Assembly (NCBI RefSeq): GCF_013466605.1
Contig: NZ_CP059162.1
Coordinates: 1,054,001-1,118,000 of the forward strand
Direction of reading: 5' to 3'
Length of the DNA: 64,000 bases
Source: Pseudomonas chlororaphis subsp. aurantiaca
Lineage (GTDB): Bacteria > Pseudomonadota > Gammaproteobacteria > Pseudomonadales > Pseudomonadaceae
Positions 10,343 through 19,255 of this stretch are shown here, piece by piece. The notes under the pieces were generated by a model. That model searched no databases. It worked only from the letters and a program-made list of their open reading frames with translations, and was not told the DNA's origin. Position numbers and translations under genes: made by a program. Every line of letters begins with the position of its first letter. Position 1 is the first letter of the stretch.

Positions 10343-11446
10343 ATGCCCGTTCAAGCCTTGTTCAAACCCTTTCAGCTGGGTGCCCTGGAGCTGTCGAGCC
10401 GTGTGGTGATGGCGCCGATGACCCGGTCGTTTTCCCCCGGTGGCGTGCCGAACTCGAAAGTCATCGAGTATTACCGTCGTCGCGCCGCGGCCGGGGTCGG
10501 CCTGATCATCACCGAAGGCACCACGGTCGGGCACAAGGCTTCCAACGGTTATCCGAACGTGCCGCGCTTCTATGGCGAAGCGGCCCTGGCCGGCTGGAAG
10601 AAGGTGGTGGACGCGGTGCACGCCGAAGGCGGCAAGATCGTTCCGCAGCTGTGGCATGTGGGCAACGTGCGCCGCCTGGGTACCGAGCCGGATGCCAGCG
10701 TGCCGGGTTACGGCCCGTCGGAAAAACTCAAGGACGGCCAGGTGGTGGTCCACGGCATGACCCAGGACGATATCCGCGAAGTGATCGCCGCCTTCGCCCA
10801 GGCCGCCAAGGATGCCCAGAGCATCGGCATGGACGGCGTGGAGATCCATGGTGCCCACGGCTACCTGGTCGACCAGTTCTTCTGGGACGGCAGCAACCAG
10901 CGTACCGACGAGTACGGTGGCGACCTGGCCCAGCGCTCGCGTTTTGCCGTCGAGCTGATCCAGGCCGTGCGCGCCGCGGTGGGCCCCGACTTCCCGATCA
11001 TCTTCCGCTTCTCGCAGTGGAAGCAGCAGGACTACAGCGCCCGCCTGGTACAAACCCCCGAGGCCTTGGGTGAGTTCCTCAAGCCGCTGGCGGAGGCCGG
11101 TGTGGATATCTTCCACTGCTCCACCCGGCGTTTCTGGGAGCCGGAGTTCGAGGGTTCCAAACTGAACCTGGCCGGCTGGACCCGCCAGCTCACCGGCAAG
11201 CCGACCATCACCGTGGGCAGCGTCGGCCTCGATGGCGAGTTCCTGCAGTTCATGGTCAACACCGACAAGGTGGCGCAACCGGCGAGCCTGGAAAAACTCC
11301 TCGAGCGCCTGAACAACGATGAGTTCGATCTGGTGGCGGTAGGACGCGCATTGCTGGTGGACCCGGACTGGGCGCAGAAGGTGCGTGACGGTCGCGAGCA
11401 GGACATCCTGCCATTCAGCCGTGAGGCGTTGATGACGCTGGTCTGA
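10343..11446 (+). CDS. Old yellow enzyme family NADH:flavin oxidoreductase (ene-reductase)
   Basis: 367 residues, a full-length single-domain FMN TIM barrel of the OYE type. MAPMTRS near the N-terminus and EIHGAHGYLVDQFF in the middle are family signatures; the His pair and Tyr in HGAHGYL form the substrate-anchoring and proton-donor site. The C-terminal FDLVAVGRALLVDPDWAQK binds the FMN phosphate. Expected to reduce activated C=C bonds of enals, enones or nitro compounds. Monocistronic; the natural substrate is unknown. The upstream 207 bases hold a probable promoter but no recognised operator. Confidence 0.93.
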   Translation: MPVQALFKPFQLGALELSSRVVMAPMTRSFSPGGVPNSKVIEYYRRRAAAGVGLIITEGTTVGHKASNGYPNVPRFYGEAALAGWKKVVDAVHAEGGKIVPQLWHVGNVRRLGTEPDASVPGYGPSEKLKDGQVVVHGMTQDDIREVIAAFAQAAKDAQSIGMDGVEIHGAHGYLVDQFFWDGSNQRTDEYGGDLAQRSRFAVELIQAVRAAVGPDFPIIFRFSQWKQQDYSARLVQTPEALGEFLKPLAEAGVDIFHCSTRRFWEPEFEGSKLNLAGWTRQLTGKPTITVGSVGLDGEFLQFMVNTDKVAQPASLEKLLERLNNDEFDLVAVGRALLVDPDWAQKVRDGREQDILPFSREALMTLV

Positions 11447-11466
11447 GCGCAGCGCCTGGAAATACG

Positions 11467-11528
11467 ATCGCGGGCAGGCCTCGCTCCTACAGGATCAACG
11501 CTGTGTAGGAGCGAGGCTTGCCCGAGAT
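11467..11528. repeat. REP-like inverted repeat, family A
   Basis: CGCGGGCAGGCCTCGCTCCTACA and, after about 11 bases, TGTAGGAGCGAGGCTTGCCCG on the other strand orientation. Lies between the convergent OYE and glycosyltransferase genes. Confidence 0.85.
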
Positions 11529-11553
11529 GCTTTTGCAGCGGATGTTTTCAGCG

Positions 11554-12729
11554 CTAGGGCAACAACCGCCCCTCGGGCACCACCACTTCTTCCATGCAGG
11601 CGCCCCGCAGCTGGGTTTCAAACTGCTCGATGATCGCCGCCCAGCCCTGGCGGCTGGCGTGCTGGCGGGCATTGAGGCGTACCCGGCGCAAAGTCTCGCG
11701 CTCCTCCAGCAGCCAACTGGCCGCATCGCAGAACGCACATTCGTCCCCGGGCATCGCCAGCACACCGTTGTAGCCATGGCGAATATGCTGGGCCGCCGCG
11801 GCCTGGTCATAAGCCACCACGGCCAGCCCCGAGGCCAGAGCCTCGAGCACCACGTTGCCGAAGGTTTCGGTCAGGCTCGGGAACAGAAACAGATCCCCCG
11901 AGGCATAGTGACTGGCCAGCGCCTCGCCGCGTTGCGAGCCACAGAACACGGCGTCCGGCAGTTCCTTCTGCAGGATCGCGCGTTGCGGGCCATCGCCCAC
12001 CACGATCAATTTCATGGACTGCTGTGGATAAGTGCTCTGCAGCTGAGTGAAGCAGCGTTTGAGCAGGCCCAGGTTCTTCTCCGGCGCCAGGCGGCCGACA
12101 TGAATCACCGCGATATCGTCGCTGCCCAGGCCCCAGCTTTCGCGCAACTCGTTGAGCCGCTTGGCCGGGTGGAACAGCTGGCTGTCGACCCCGCGCGACA
12201 GCAGCGCCAGGCGTTCGAAGTTGCGTCGCTCCAGTTCCAGGCGCTGGCTGGCGCTGGGCACCAGGGTCAGCTTGGAGCGGTTGTGGAACCAGCGCAGATA
12301 GTGGGTCAGCAGGCGCGTCAGCAAACCCAGGCCGTACTGGCTGGAGTACTGCTGGAAGTTGGTGTGGAAACCGCTGACCACGGAAATCCCCAGGCGTCGC
12401 GCCGCCCGTAGCGCGGACAGGCCCAGCGGGCCCTCGGTGGCGATGTACAGCACATCCGGGCGATGGCGTTTCCAGCGCCGCAGCAGCTTGTGCATCGACG
12501 ACTGGCCCCATTGCAGCCCCGGATAACCCGGTAACGGCCAGCCGCGACACAGCAGCAGACCGTCGTCGCTGACCCGGCTCTGATCGCTGCCCTGGCGTGG
12601 GCGGATCAGTTCCACCTGGTGGCCGCGGGCGCGCAATCCATCGCACAGGCGGCCAAGGGTATTGGCCACGCCATTGATTTCCGGTGGGAAGGTTTCGGTG
12701 ATCAGAGTGATATGCAGAGCTGTCGTCAT
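11554..12729 (-). CDS. GT4-family glycosyltransferase
   Basis: 391 residues from the ATG at 12729, which has GAGG just upstream; the longer frame to 12753 starts with a less suitable codon context. GT-B fold: N-terminal ITETFPPEINGVANTLGRL acceptor domain as in MgtA/PimB/SqdX-like enzymes, and a C-terminal donor domain with GRLAPEKNLGLL and the E-x7-E motif in SLTETFGNVVLEALASG. It probably transfers a sugar from a nucleotide donor to a lipid or glycan at the inner face of the membrane. No sugar-synthesis genes are nearby, so the product cannot be named. Confidence 0.88.
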   Translation of the reverse strand: MTTALHITLITETFPPEINGVANTLGRLCDGLRARGHQVELIRPRQGSDQSRVSDDGLLLCRGWPLPGYPGLQWGQSSMHKLLRRWKRHRPDVLYIATEGPLGLSALRAARRLGISVVSGFHTNFQQYSSQYGLGLLTRLLTHYLRWFHNRSKLTLVPSASQRLELERRNFERLALLSRGVDSQLFHPAKRLNELRESWGLGSDDIAVIHVGRLAPEKNLGLLKRCFTQLQSTYPQQSMKLIVVGDGPQRAILQKELPDAVFCGSQRGEALASHYASGDLFLFPSLTETFGNVVLEALASGLAVVAYDQAAAAQHIRHGYNGVLAMPGDECAFCDAASWLLEERETLRRVRLNARQHASRQGWAAIIEQFETQLRGACMEEVVVPEGRLLP

Positions 12730-12793
12730 GACCTCAGTGTCAGCCGAGGCCATGTCGTCATTGTGACGTTACGATGATGGATTTGTGACCCGC

Positions 12794-13549
12794 TCAGCGT
12801 TGCTGGGCCACCAGGTTTTCCGCGCCGCGCTCACGCACCCAGAACAGCGTCGCACCGGCCACCGCCGCCGGCATCATCAGGATGTTGACCACCGGGATCA
12901 GCAGCACCAGGTAGACGATCCCGCCAAAGCTCATGCTCTGCCAGCGCTTTTCCCGCAGCCAGGCGAGCATCTCGTTCCAGCCCAGCTTGTGGTTGTCCGC
13001 CGGGTAGTCGATGTACTGGATCGCCATCATCCACACGCCGAACAGCAGCCACAGCGGCGCGGCCACCAGGTTCACCACCGGAATGAAGGACAGGATGAAC
13101 AGGCCGATGGCCCGTGGCAGGAAGTAACCCAGCTTGCGCATTTCCCGGGCCAGGGTGCGCGGGATCATGGCCAGCAGTTCGGCCCAGCTGAAGGGCGGGA
13201 AGTCGTCGGTGCCGCGGACCACCACTTCGACTTTCTCCGCGAGGAAACCGTTGAAGGGCGCGGCGATCACGTTGGCCAGCATGGTGAAGGTGAAAAACAC
13301 CATCAGCAGCACCAGCACCACGAACAGCGGCCAGAGGATGTAGCTGAGAAAGCTCAGCCAGTCCGGCAAAGAAGGCATCAGGGTGTCGACCCACAGGCTG
13401 AACTGGTGGCCGGCGAAATAGATCAATCCGACGAACAGCACCAGGTTGATGGCCAGGGGCAAAAGGACGAACAGACGCAGGCCGGGGCTGAGCACCAGCT
13501 TGAGGCCTTCGCGCAGGTATTGCGGGCCGGACAGAACGGGGGCGGGCAT
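12794..13549 (-). CDS. cysZ: Sulfate transporter CysZ
   Basis: 251 residues with the CysZ/EI24 layout: hydrophobic segments at about 24-48, 65-95, 140-175 and 205-235, with the conserved [17 protein letters not shown] and [18 protein letters not shown] segments. CysZ is an inner-membrane protein that imports sulfate for assimilation and would feed the CysD/CysNC pathway encoded about 8 kb away. It is 64 bases upstream of the glycosyltransferase gene on the same strand. Confidence 0.93.
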   Translation of the reverse strand: MPAPVLSGPQYLREGLKLVLSPGLRLFVLLPLAINLVLFVGLIYFAGHQFSLWVDTLMPSLPDWLSFLSYILWPLFVVLVLLMVFFTFTMLANVIAAPFNGFLAEKVEVVVRGTDDFPPFSWAELLAMIPRTLAREMRKLGYFLPRAIGLFILSFIPVVNLVAAPLWLLFGVWMMAIQYIDYPADNHKLGWNEMLAWLREKRWQSMSFGGIVYLVLLIPVVNILMMPAAVAGATLFWVRERGAENLVAQQR

Positions 13550-13648
13550 AGGGAGCTCCGTGCAAGGGGGAAAACGCGCCGACCTTACCGGCTTTGCCCC
13601 ACCGGCGAAAGCGCGGTCGCAAGGTCGACATCAACTGTAACAAAGGCG

Positions 13649-13670
13649 CCGGTAAATACACCGATACCGG
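13649..13670. promoter_or_regulatory. Inverted repeat CCGGTA-N10-TACCGG upstream of the mini-ORF
   Basis: Perfect 6-base arms at 13649-13654 and 13665-13670, 13 bases before the small ORF at 13684 and in the 311-base gap between cysZ and trxB. May be an operator or part of an RNA structure. The binding protein is unknown. Confidence 0.35.
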
Positions 13671-13683
13671 ATAGAGACCTCCT

Positions 13684-13767
13684 ATGAGCTGGATTGTTAA
13701 ACCGTATTTCCTTAATCTTCGCCCCCTCTATACGCTGCACCCATTATTTTCGGACGGGCGAACCTGA
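13684..13767 (+). CDS. Possible 27-residue small ORF in a terminated leader
   Basis: ATG at 13684 with a weak AGAG seven bases upstream, reading MSWIVKPYFLNLRPLYTLH and ending in a TGA that lies inside the terminator stem at 13752-13794. Rich in hydrophobic and aromatic residues. It sits alone between divergent cysZ and trxB and ends before trxB. It could be a true small protein, a leader peptide controlling read-through into trxB, or chance within a small RNA. Not recognised. Confidence 0.3.
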   Translation: MSWIVKPYFLNLRPLYTLHPLFSDGRT

Positions 13768-13800
13768 AGCCTTCCCCAAGTGCTTTCGCCGTCCTTTTTT
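13752..13800 (+). terminator. Rho-independent terminator upstream of trxB
   Basis: GGACGG-(G)-CGAA (13752-13762) pairs with TTCG-CCGTCC (13785-13794) with one bulged G, followed by TTTTTT. It lies before, not after, the trxB start at 13862, so it ends a separate short transcript or attenuates trxB. Confidence 0.75.
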
Positions 13801-13858
13801 ATTCCAGCCGGCAATCCGGCGTTCCGCGCCAGAGATCCGGGCCGGTCGATAGGAGTGA

Positions 13859-14824
<966 letters not shown>

Positions 14825-14840
14825 GACCGTTGAAATGAAA

Positions 14841-14864
14841 AAACCGGCCCAGGCCGGTTTTTTT
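14841..14864 (+). terminator. Rho-independent terminator of trxB
   Basis: AAACCGGCC / GGCCGGTTT stem followed by a run of T to 14864. The A tract on the left may also serve the minus strand. Confidence 0.93.
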
Positions 14865-14879
14865 GTATCTGTTGCTTCT

Positions 14880-14981
14880 GTAGGAGCGAGCGGGCGGCGA
14901 TCCGACTTGCCCGCGATCCAGACAACGCGGTGCTTCAGATAGACCGCATGGTGCCCATCGCGGGCAAGCCTCGCTCCTACA
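14880..14981. repeat. Paired REP-like repeat, family A
   Basis: GTAGGAGCGAGCGGGCGG...CTTGCCCGCGAT (14880-14917) faces CGCGGGCAAGCCTCGCTCCTAC (14959-14980) in the opposite orientation, the classic REP doublet. Between trxB and the HopJ gene, both converging on it. Confidence 0.9.
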
Positions 14982-14985
14982 GAGA

Positions 14986-15324
14986 TCAGCGGCGCTTGAG
15001 TGGCTGCTGAGCGAACTTCACACCCGCCAGGCCATGGGCGATCAACGCGCGGATATTGCCGTGGTCGCTGCCTTCAGGGGTGGCCAGCACCGAGCGGTAA
15101 TGCTCGCCGAACGCCAACAGCGCTTCTTCGTCGCTCAAGCCTTCCAGCAGGGCCAGGCCCAGGGTCTTGCACGAACCTTCGTTCTGCCCGGCGGCGTTCT
15201 CCACACCGCCGTTGTCGAAGGCCTGTGGCTGGTAGTCGTAGCCGGCGGTGATAAAGGCCAGGGTGTCGGCGAAGACGTGTTCGCCGCTCTTGAGGCTGGC
15301 GCGCAGGGTGTTCAGGTCAGTCAT
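14986..15324 (-). CDS. HopJ type III effector family protein
   Basis: 112 residues from the ATG at 15324 (MTDLNTLRASL), preceded by AAAGGA. The core FADTLAFITAGYDYQPQAFDNGGVENAAGQNEGSCK is characteristic of the HopJ (HopPmaJ) family. Although the name comes from a Pseudomonas syringae effector, close relatives occur widely in bacteria without any type III secretion genes, and none are in this window. Its start overlaps the end of the DUF1244 gene by 8 bases, so it is the last gene of the fol operon. The real function is unknown. Confidence 0.85.
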   Translation of the reverse strand: MTDLNTLRASLKSGEHVFADTLAFITAGYDYQPQAFDNGGVENAAGQNEGSCKTLGLALLEGLSDEEALLAFGEHYRSVLATPEGSDHGNIRALIAHGLAGVKFAQQPLKRR

Positions 15325-15613
15325 GGGGTTTTCCTTTGGCGAACGCCGCTTGCTGCTCGGCGTTGGCTTCTTTCTGGTAGAGAGTCTTCCACTCGGCGTA
15401 GGGCATGCCATACACCACTTCACGGGCGTCATCGAGGCTGACCTCGATCTGGCGCTCGTCGGCCTCGGCCTTGTACCACTTGGACAGGCAGTTGCGGCAG
15501 AAGCCGGCGAGGTTCATCAGGTCGATGTTCTGCACGTCCTTGCGGCTGTCCAGGTGCGCGACCAGGCGGCGGAAGGCGGCGGCTTCGAGTTCCAGGCGTT
15601 GTTGCTCGGTCAT
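15317..15613 (-). CDS. DUF1244 domain protein
   Basis: 98 residues: AAFRRLVAHLDSRKDVQNIDLMNLAGFCRNCLSKW is the DUF1244 signature, with conserved CxxC-like FCRNC and the YGMPYAEWK segment. Small, soluble, mostly helical and probably dimeric. No enzyme activity is known to me. It lies 37 bases downstream of folX and overlaps the HopJ gene, pointing to co-translation with it. Confidence 0.85.
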   Translation of the reverse strand: MTEQQRLELEAAAFRRLVAHLDSRKDVQNIDLMNLAGFCRNCLSKWYKAEADERQIEVSLDDAREVVYGMPYAEWKTLYQKEANAEQQAAFAKGKPHD

Positions 15614-15650
15614 GTTCGGCTCTGTGCAATCAAATGTGGCGCGGATGATA

Positions 15651-16022
15651 TCAGCGGCTGGCCGCGAGGGTGATCGACACCGACTCGGCGAAACGCAGGG
15701 CGTGGGGTTTGTCGACCTCGACCTCGGCGTACAGCACCGATTCGTTGGCCATGATCAGATCGAGGATTTCCTGGGTCAGGCGCTCGAGCAGGGCAAAGCG
15801 GTTGCCCTCCACATGGGCGATGATCGCCTTGGTGATGGTGCGGTAGTTCAGCGCATGGTCGATGTCGTTGTCGCGCACGGCTTCCTGCGCGGCATACAGG
15901 ATGGTCAGGTTGATCAGCACATCCTGCTTGTTGAGGATCTCGTCCTCGTTGATTCCGATGAAGGTCCGCAGGCACAGGTCCTTGACCCGGATGCGAGCCA
16001 TTCCTGGCTGAAGTTGTGGCAT
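15651..16022 (-). CDS. folX: Dihydroneopterin triphosphate 2'-epimerase
   Basis: 123 residues starting [17 protein letters not shown] tunnelling-fold protein of the FolB/FolX type; the [18 protein letters not shown] segment and the Glu in [19 protein letters not shown] form the pterin pocket. FolX converts dihydroneopterin triphosphate to the monapterin form. Its place directly after folE and folM indicates FolX rather than FolB (aldolase). Two bases separate its start from the folE stop codon. Confidence 0.9.
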   Translation of the reverse strand: MPQLQPGMARIRVKDLCLRTFIGINEDEILNKQDVLINLTILYAAQEAVRDNDIDHALNYRTITKAIIAHVEGNRFALLERLTQEILDLIMANESVLYAEVEVDKPHALRFAESVSITLAASR

Positions 16023-16024
16023 TG

Positions 16025-16585
16025 CTACTTGCTCCGTCCGATCAATTGCAGGAATTCCTGGCGCGTGGTGCTCGACTCGCGAAAGGCGCCGAGCATCACC
16101 GAGGTGTGCATGGTCGAGTTCTGCTTCTCGACGCCGCGCATCATCATGCACATGTGCTGGGCTTCGATGACCACCGCGACGCCGGCGGCCTGGGTCACCC
16201 GCTGCACTGCGTCGGCGATTTCCCGCGTGAGGTTTTCCTGGATCTGCAGGCGGCGGGCGAACATGTCGACGATCCGGGCGATCTTCGACAGGCCCAGCAC
16301 CTTGCCGGTGGGAATATAAGCCACATGGGCCTTGCCGATGAAGGGCAGCAGGTGATGTTCGCACAGGGAATAGAGTTCGATGTCGGCGACTATGACCATT
16401 TCATCGTTATCGGAGGCGAACAGCGCGCCATTGACCACCTCGTCCACCGACTGGCTGTAGCCATGACACAGGTACTGCATGGCCTTGGCCGCGCGTTGTG
16501 GGGTGTCGAGCAGGCCTTCGCGCTCGGGGTCTTCGCCGAGACCCTTGAGGATCTCGCGGTAATGCTGGGGCAGGGAAAGCGTCAT
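16025..16585 (-). CDS. folE: GTP cyclohydrolase I (FolE)
   Basis: 186 residues, type IA enzyme. Zinc ligands are visible as C75 and H78 in LCEHHLLPF and C146 in [31 protein letters not shown] is the family signature. It forms dihydroneopterin triphosphate from GTP. GAGGACGTTGC precedes the ATG. Being between folM and folX, it probably supplies the tetrahydromonapterin branch; Pseudomonas usually has another folE copy for folate elsewhere. Confidence 0.94.
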   Translation of the reverse strand: MTLSLPQHYREILKGLGEDPEREGLLDTPQRAAKAMQYLCHGYSQSVDEVVNGALFASDNDEMVIVADIELYSLCEHHLLPFIGKAHVAYIPTGKVLGLSKIARIVDMFARRLQIQENLTREIADAVQRVTQAAGVAVVIEAQHMCMMMRGVEKQNSTMHTSVMLGAFRESSTTRQEFLQLIGRSK

Positions 16586-16606
16586 GCAACGTCCTCGCGG
16601 GAAGCC

Positions 16607-17317
16607 TTACTTGAGGTGCCGCCCGCCGTTGACGGTCAGGGTAGTGCCGGTGACATAAGGGTTGTCGAGCAGATAACGCAGGCTCTGGTAGATCACTTCG
16701 CAACCGGGCTCGATGCCCAGGGCGGACTTGGCCAGGGCCTTGGCGCGGTAGGCCGCGTCGTCGTCGGGATTGAACATTAACAGAGCCGGGGCGATGCCGT
16801 TGACCTTGATCGTCGGGGCATATTTCGCCGCGAAGGACAGGGTCAGGCTGTCGAGGCCGGCCTTGGTGGCGCAATAGGCGATGTGCTTGCTGCTGCCGCG
16901 GCGGGTGACGTCGTCGCCGATGTGCACGATGTCGGCGGGGCTTGAGCATCTCAGCAGGTCGGCGCAATGCAGGTTGATCAGGTAGGGCGCGAGCATGTGC
17001 ACGCTGAACATGTCGACGAAGGCCGCGCTTTCCTGGCCGGGTGTTTCTTCCAGCCATTGCGAGGCGTTGTGCACGATCGCCCGCAGGCTGTCGGTGTGCT
17101 CGTGCAATTGGCTGATGAAGGCCTGGATCCCGGCCTCGCTGGAGAAGTCGGCGAACAGGGCAATCGCGCCACGCTCACGCAAGGCCTGCACGCCCGGGCG
17201 TTCGGTGCGGTAGCTGATGATCACCCGATGACCGTCTTCCAGCAGGCGCAACGCGCAATGCAGGCCGACACGCTGGCCGGCGCCGGTGATCAGGATCGGG
17301 GCAGGGGAAGTAGTCAT
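16607..17317 (-). CDS. folM: Dihydromonapterin reductase
   Basis: 236 residues from the ATG at 17317 (MTTSPAPILI). SDR fold: TGAGQRVG at 11-18 binds NADPH, HNAS follows, and the catalytic pair is Y148 and K152 in AYCATKAG. The TGAGQR (rather than TGAxxGIG) motif is typical of the FolM/pteridine reductase group. It reduces dihydromonapterin to tetrahydromonapterin, which in Pseudomonas is the cofactor of phenylalanine hydroxylase. First gene of the folM-folE-folX-DUF1244-HopJ operon. Confidence 0.92.
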   Translation of the reverse strand: MTTSPAPILITGAGQRVGLHCALRLLEDGHRVIISYRTERPGVQALRERGAIALFADFSSEAGIQAFISQLHEHTDSLRAIVHNASQWLEETPGQESAAFVDMFSVHMLAPYLINLHCADLLRCSSPADIVHIGDDVTRRGSSKHIAYCATKAGLDSLTLSFAAKYAPTIKVNGIAPALLMFNPDDDAAYRAKALAKSALGIEPGCEVIYQSLRYLLDNPYVTGTTLTVNGGRHLK

Positions 17318-17386
17318 GAACGGCTCGCGTCGCAGGTAGAGCAGAACTATACCAGCGCCGGGCGGGGTTCGCCCAAACCGCTGCCG

Positions 17387-17420
17387 AAGCGAGCGGGCGG
17401 CGATCCGAGTTGCCCGCGAT
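17387..17420. repeat. REP-like unit, family A (single)
   Basis: GAGCGGGCGGCGATCCGAG followed by TTGCCCGCGAT, one half of the doublet. The opposite half is degenerate. Between folM and the next minus-strand gene. Confidence 0.75.
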
Positions 17421-17479
17421 GATGGCGCCGCGGTCTGTCTGGCAGACCGCATTATCGCTCATCGCCGGCGAGCCGGTTG

Positions 17480-18052
17480 CTACACGTGGCTCTGTGGGGA
17501 AGGGGTTGTTGGCAGCGGACGGGCCGGCGTGCTGTGCAGCCACCCGGACAACAGGCGGGTGGACAGCGGAATGAACCAGTAGACCATCAGCGGCGTCAGG
17601 GCCAGGGTGCTGACGAGCACCCGCGGTACCAGGCCGAGTTCGCCCAGCAGCGGGCCGAGGATGAAGTTGAAGATCAGCGACACCGGGAAGAAGGCCAGCC
17701 AGATGGCCACCGCCTGCTTCCAGCGGGGTGGACGCTGGCCGGTCGCGCCGAACCAGCCGTCTATGCCGCTGACCCGGTGTTCATGGGGATGGGCGAACAG
17801 GTCGCTGCCGCGGGCCAGCCAGGCCGTGCGCGAGGCGGAGTGCTCCCAGACGTGCAGGGTCTGCTCGTCGGCGAAGCGGAAGATGATCTGGAATTCGTCA
17901 TCGTCGGGCGGCGGGGCGAGCACGCCGGAGCCGAGATAGCCGGGGAAGTCGGTGGCCAATTGTTCGCCTTCGCGCAGCCAGGCGATCAGGTCCTGGTAAC
18001 GGCCATCGGCGACACGCCGGGCGACCATCAGGGTAACGGGTGAGGTAGACAT
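17480..18052 (-). CDS. Antibiotic biosynthesis monooxygenase-like domain with two C-terminal membrane helices
   Basis: 190 residues from the ATG at 18052 (GGAG eight bases upstream). Residues about 5-100 are an ABM-type ferredoxin-like fold (VTLMVARRVADGRYQDLIAWL, then FQIIFRFADEQTLHVWEHS). Two hydrophobic segments follow at about 118-145 and 150-172. ABM domains occur in small oxygenases and in non-enzymatic stress proteins; the anchor suggests action at the inner membrane. It is divergent from the MerR/LitR-like gene across 213 bases, which makes it a candidate target of that regulator. Confidence 0.75.
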   Translation of the reverse strand: MSTSPVTLMVARRVADGRYQDLIAWLREGEQLATDFPGYLGSGVLAPPPDDDEFQIIFRFADEQTLHVWEHSASRTAWLARGSDLFAHPHEHRVSGIDGWFGATGQRPPRWKQAVAIWLAFFPVSLIFNFILGPLLGELGLVPRVLVSTLALTPLMVYWFIPLSTRLLSGWLHSTPARPLPTTPSPQSHV

Positions 18053-18199
18053 TATGTATCTCCGTAAAACCAATGCGTTGCCTGGGTAAGGCAGTACGCC
18101 GGACGCAGCTCCGGGGTGTTGGGCTGCGTCTTGGAAGCAAGCAAGGATTATTCCTGATTGTGACAAATACACCAGAGGCAGCGGTCGCTTTGCCCTGTG

Positions 18200-18253
18200 T
18201 TGAAGAACTGTCACCGATGGGGAGTAGAATGGCCGTCACTTTATCCATCGGTG
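18200..18253 (+). promoter_or_regulatory. Putative promoter and operator of the MerR/LitR-like gene
   Basis: TTGAAG (18200-18205) and TAGAAT (18225-18230) are separated by 19 bases, a spacing typical of MerR-family promoters. CACCGATGG (18212-18220) lies in the spacer and its exact inverse CCATCGGTG lies at 18245-18253. By-eye assignment. Confidence 0.4.
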
Positions 18254-18265
18254 TTTTCTACCCAG

Positions 18266-19225
18266 ATGCCCGTCATTACTGAACTTGCCCACCCGACACA
18301 GCCCCTCGACCAGCCCTCGCAGGACGATCTGTTTCCGATCCGGGAAGTTTCACGGCTCACGGGGATCAACCCGGTGACCCTGCGGGCCTGGGAGCGTCGT
18401 TATGGACTGATCCAGCCGACACGCACCGAAAGTGGGCATCGTCTGTATTCGATGCACGATGTCGAGACAGTCCGCGAGATCCTCGGCTGGATCGATCGTG
18501 GTGTCGCGGTCAGTAAGGTTGGCAAGATCCTCGCCAAGACCCGGGCCGCCCGCGAGGCGCCACGGGCCATGCCGGGCGACAGCGAATCGGGCGATTACCT
18601 GCAGTGGCAGGGGCAACTCAAGCGGGCGGTTGGCGAATTCGACGAGCCGTACCTGGAGCGATTGTACGGCCAGATCTTCTCCAGCTATTCGCTGTCGGTG
18701 GTGTTCCAGGACATCCTCATGCCGTTCTGGCGGCAGCTGGCGCAGCACCAGGAACCTTACGGCCACACCAGCGAATGGCTGTTCTTCGATCAATTCCTGC
18801 GTTCGCGGATCTCCCAGCGCCTGCTGTTGCAGCGCGGCAGCCAGCCGCGCCCGGTGCTGCTGGCGGCGCTTGCCGGGCAATGCCGGGAGCTGGAGTTGCT
18901 GGTGGCGGCGCTGATGCTGGGCAGTGCTGAAGTGGAAGTGCGGGTGCTGGCGCTGGGGCAGCCGTTCGACGAGTTGACCCTGGTCTGCGAGAAGATCAAA
19001 CCCCAGGCGCTGGTGCTGTTTTCCAATCACGCCCCGGTACCGGAACTGCCTCGGCGCTTGAACCGCCTGGCGCTGACCCTGGAGTGTCCGCTGATGCTGG
19101 CGGGGGATGTCGCCGAGCTGGCCCAGGACAGCCTGAGCGCTTCGCCGGTGGGCTGTCTGGGGAGTGACGGACGTTTGATGATGCAGCGCTTGCGGCAGTT
19201 TCTCAGCGGTACGCTCGATACCTGA
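18266..19225 (+). CDS. MerR-family regulator, LitR/CarH-like without cobalamin motif (class II)
   Basis: 319 residues from ATG 18266 (MPVITELAHP). MerR winged helix at about 22-90 (DLFPIREVSRLTGINPVTLRAWERRYGL), then a helical bundle (about 115-190) and a Rossmann-like domain (about 195-290) as in CarH/LitR light sensors. The cobalamin DxHxxG motif is absent: the matching stretch AGQCRELE (203-210) has no histidine. That fits class II LitR, which does not bind B12 and which in P. putida works with a LOV protein. A short LOV gene lies about 0.7 kb downstream. The start has no obvious Shine-Dalgarno; GTG/TTG alternatives nearby are possible. Confidence 0.85.
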   Translation: MPVITELAHPTQPLDQPSQDDLFPIREVSRLTGINPVTLRAWERRYGLIQPTRTESGHRLYSMHDVETVREILGWIDRGVAVSKVGKILAKTRAAREAPRAMPGDSESGDYLQWQGQLKRAVGEFDEPYLERLYGQIFSSYSLSVVFQDILMPFWRQLAQHQEPYGHTSEWLFFDQFLRSRISQRLLLQRGSQPRPVLLAALAGQCRELELLVAALMLGSAEVEVRVLALGQPFDELTLVCEKIKPQALVLFSNHAPVPELPRRLNRLALTLECPLMLAGDVAELAQDSLSASPVGCLGSDGRLMMQRLRQFLSGTLDT

Positions 19226-19255
19226 GCTCATGCCCAGGCCACAAAAAACGCGGCT

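Noticed and set aside
14986..15324. HopJ gene as a true type III effector
   Set aside because: There are no secretion genes or hrp box near it; it is the tail of a pterin operon, and the family is widespread in bacteria without type III secretion.
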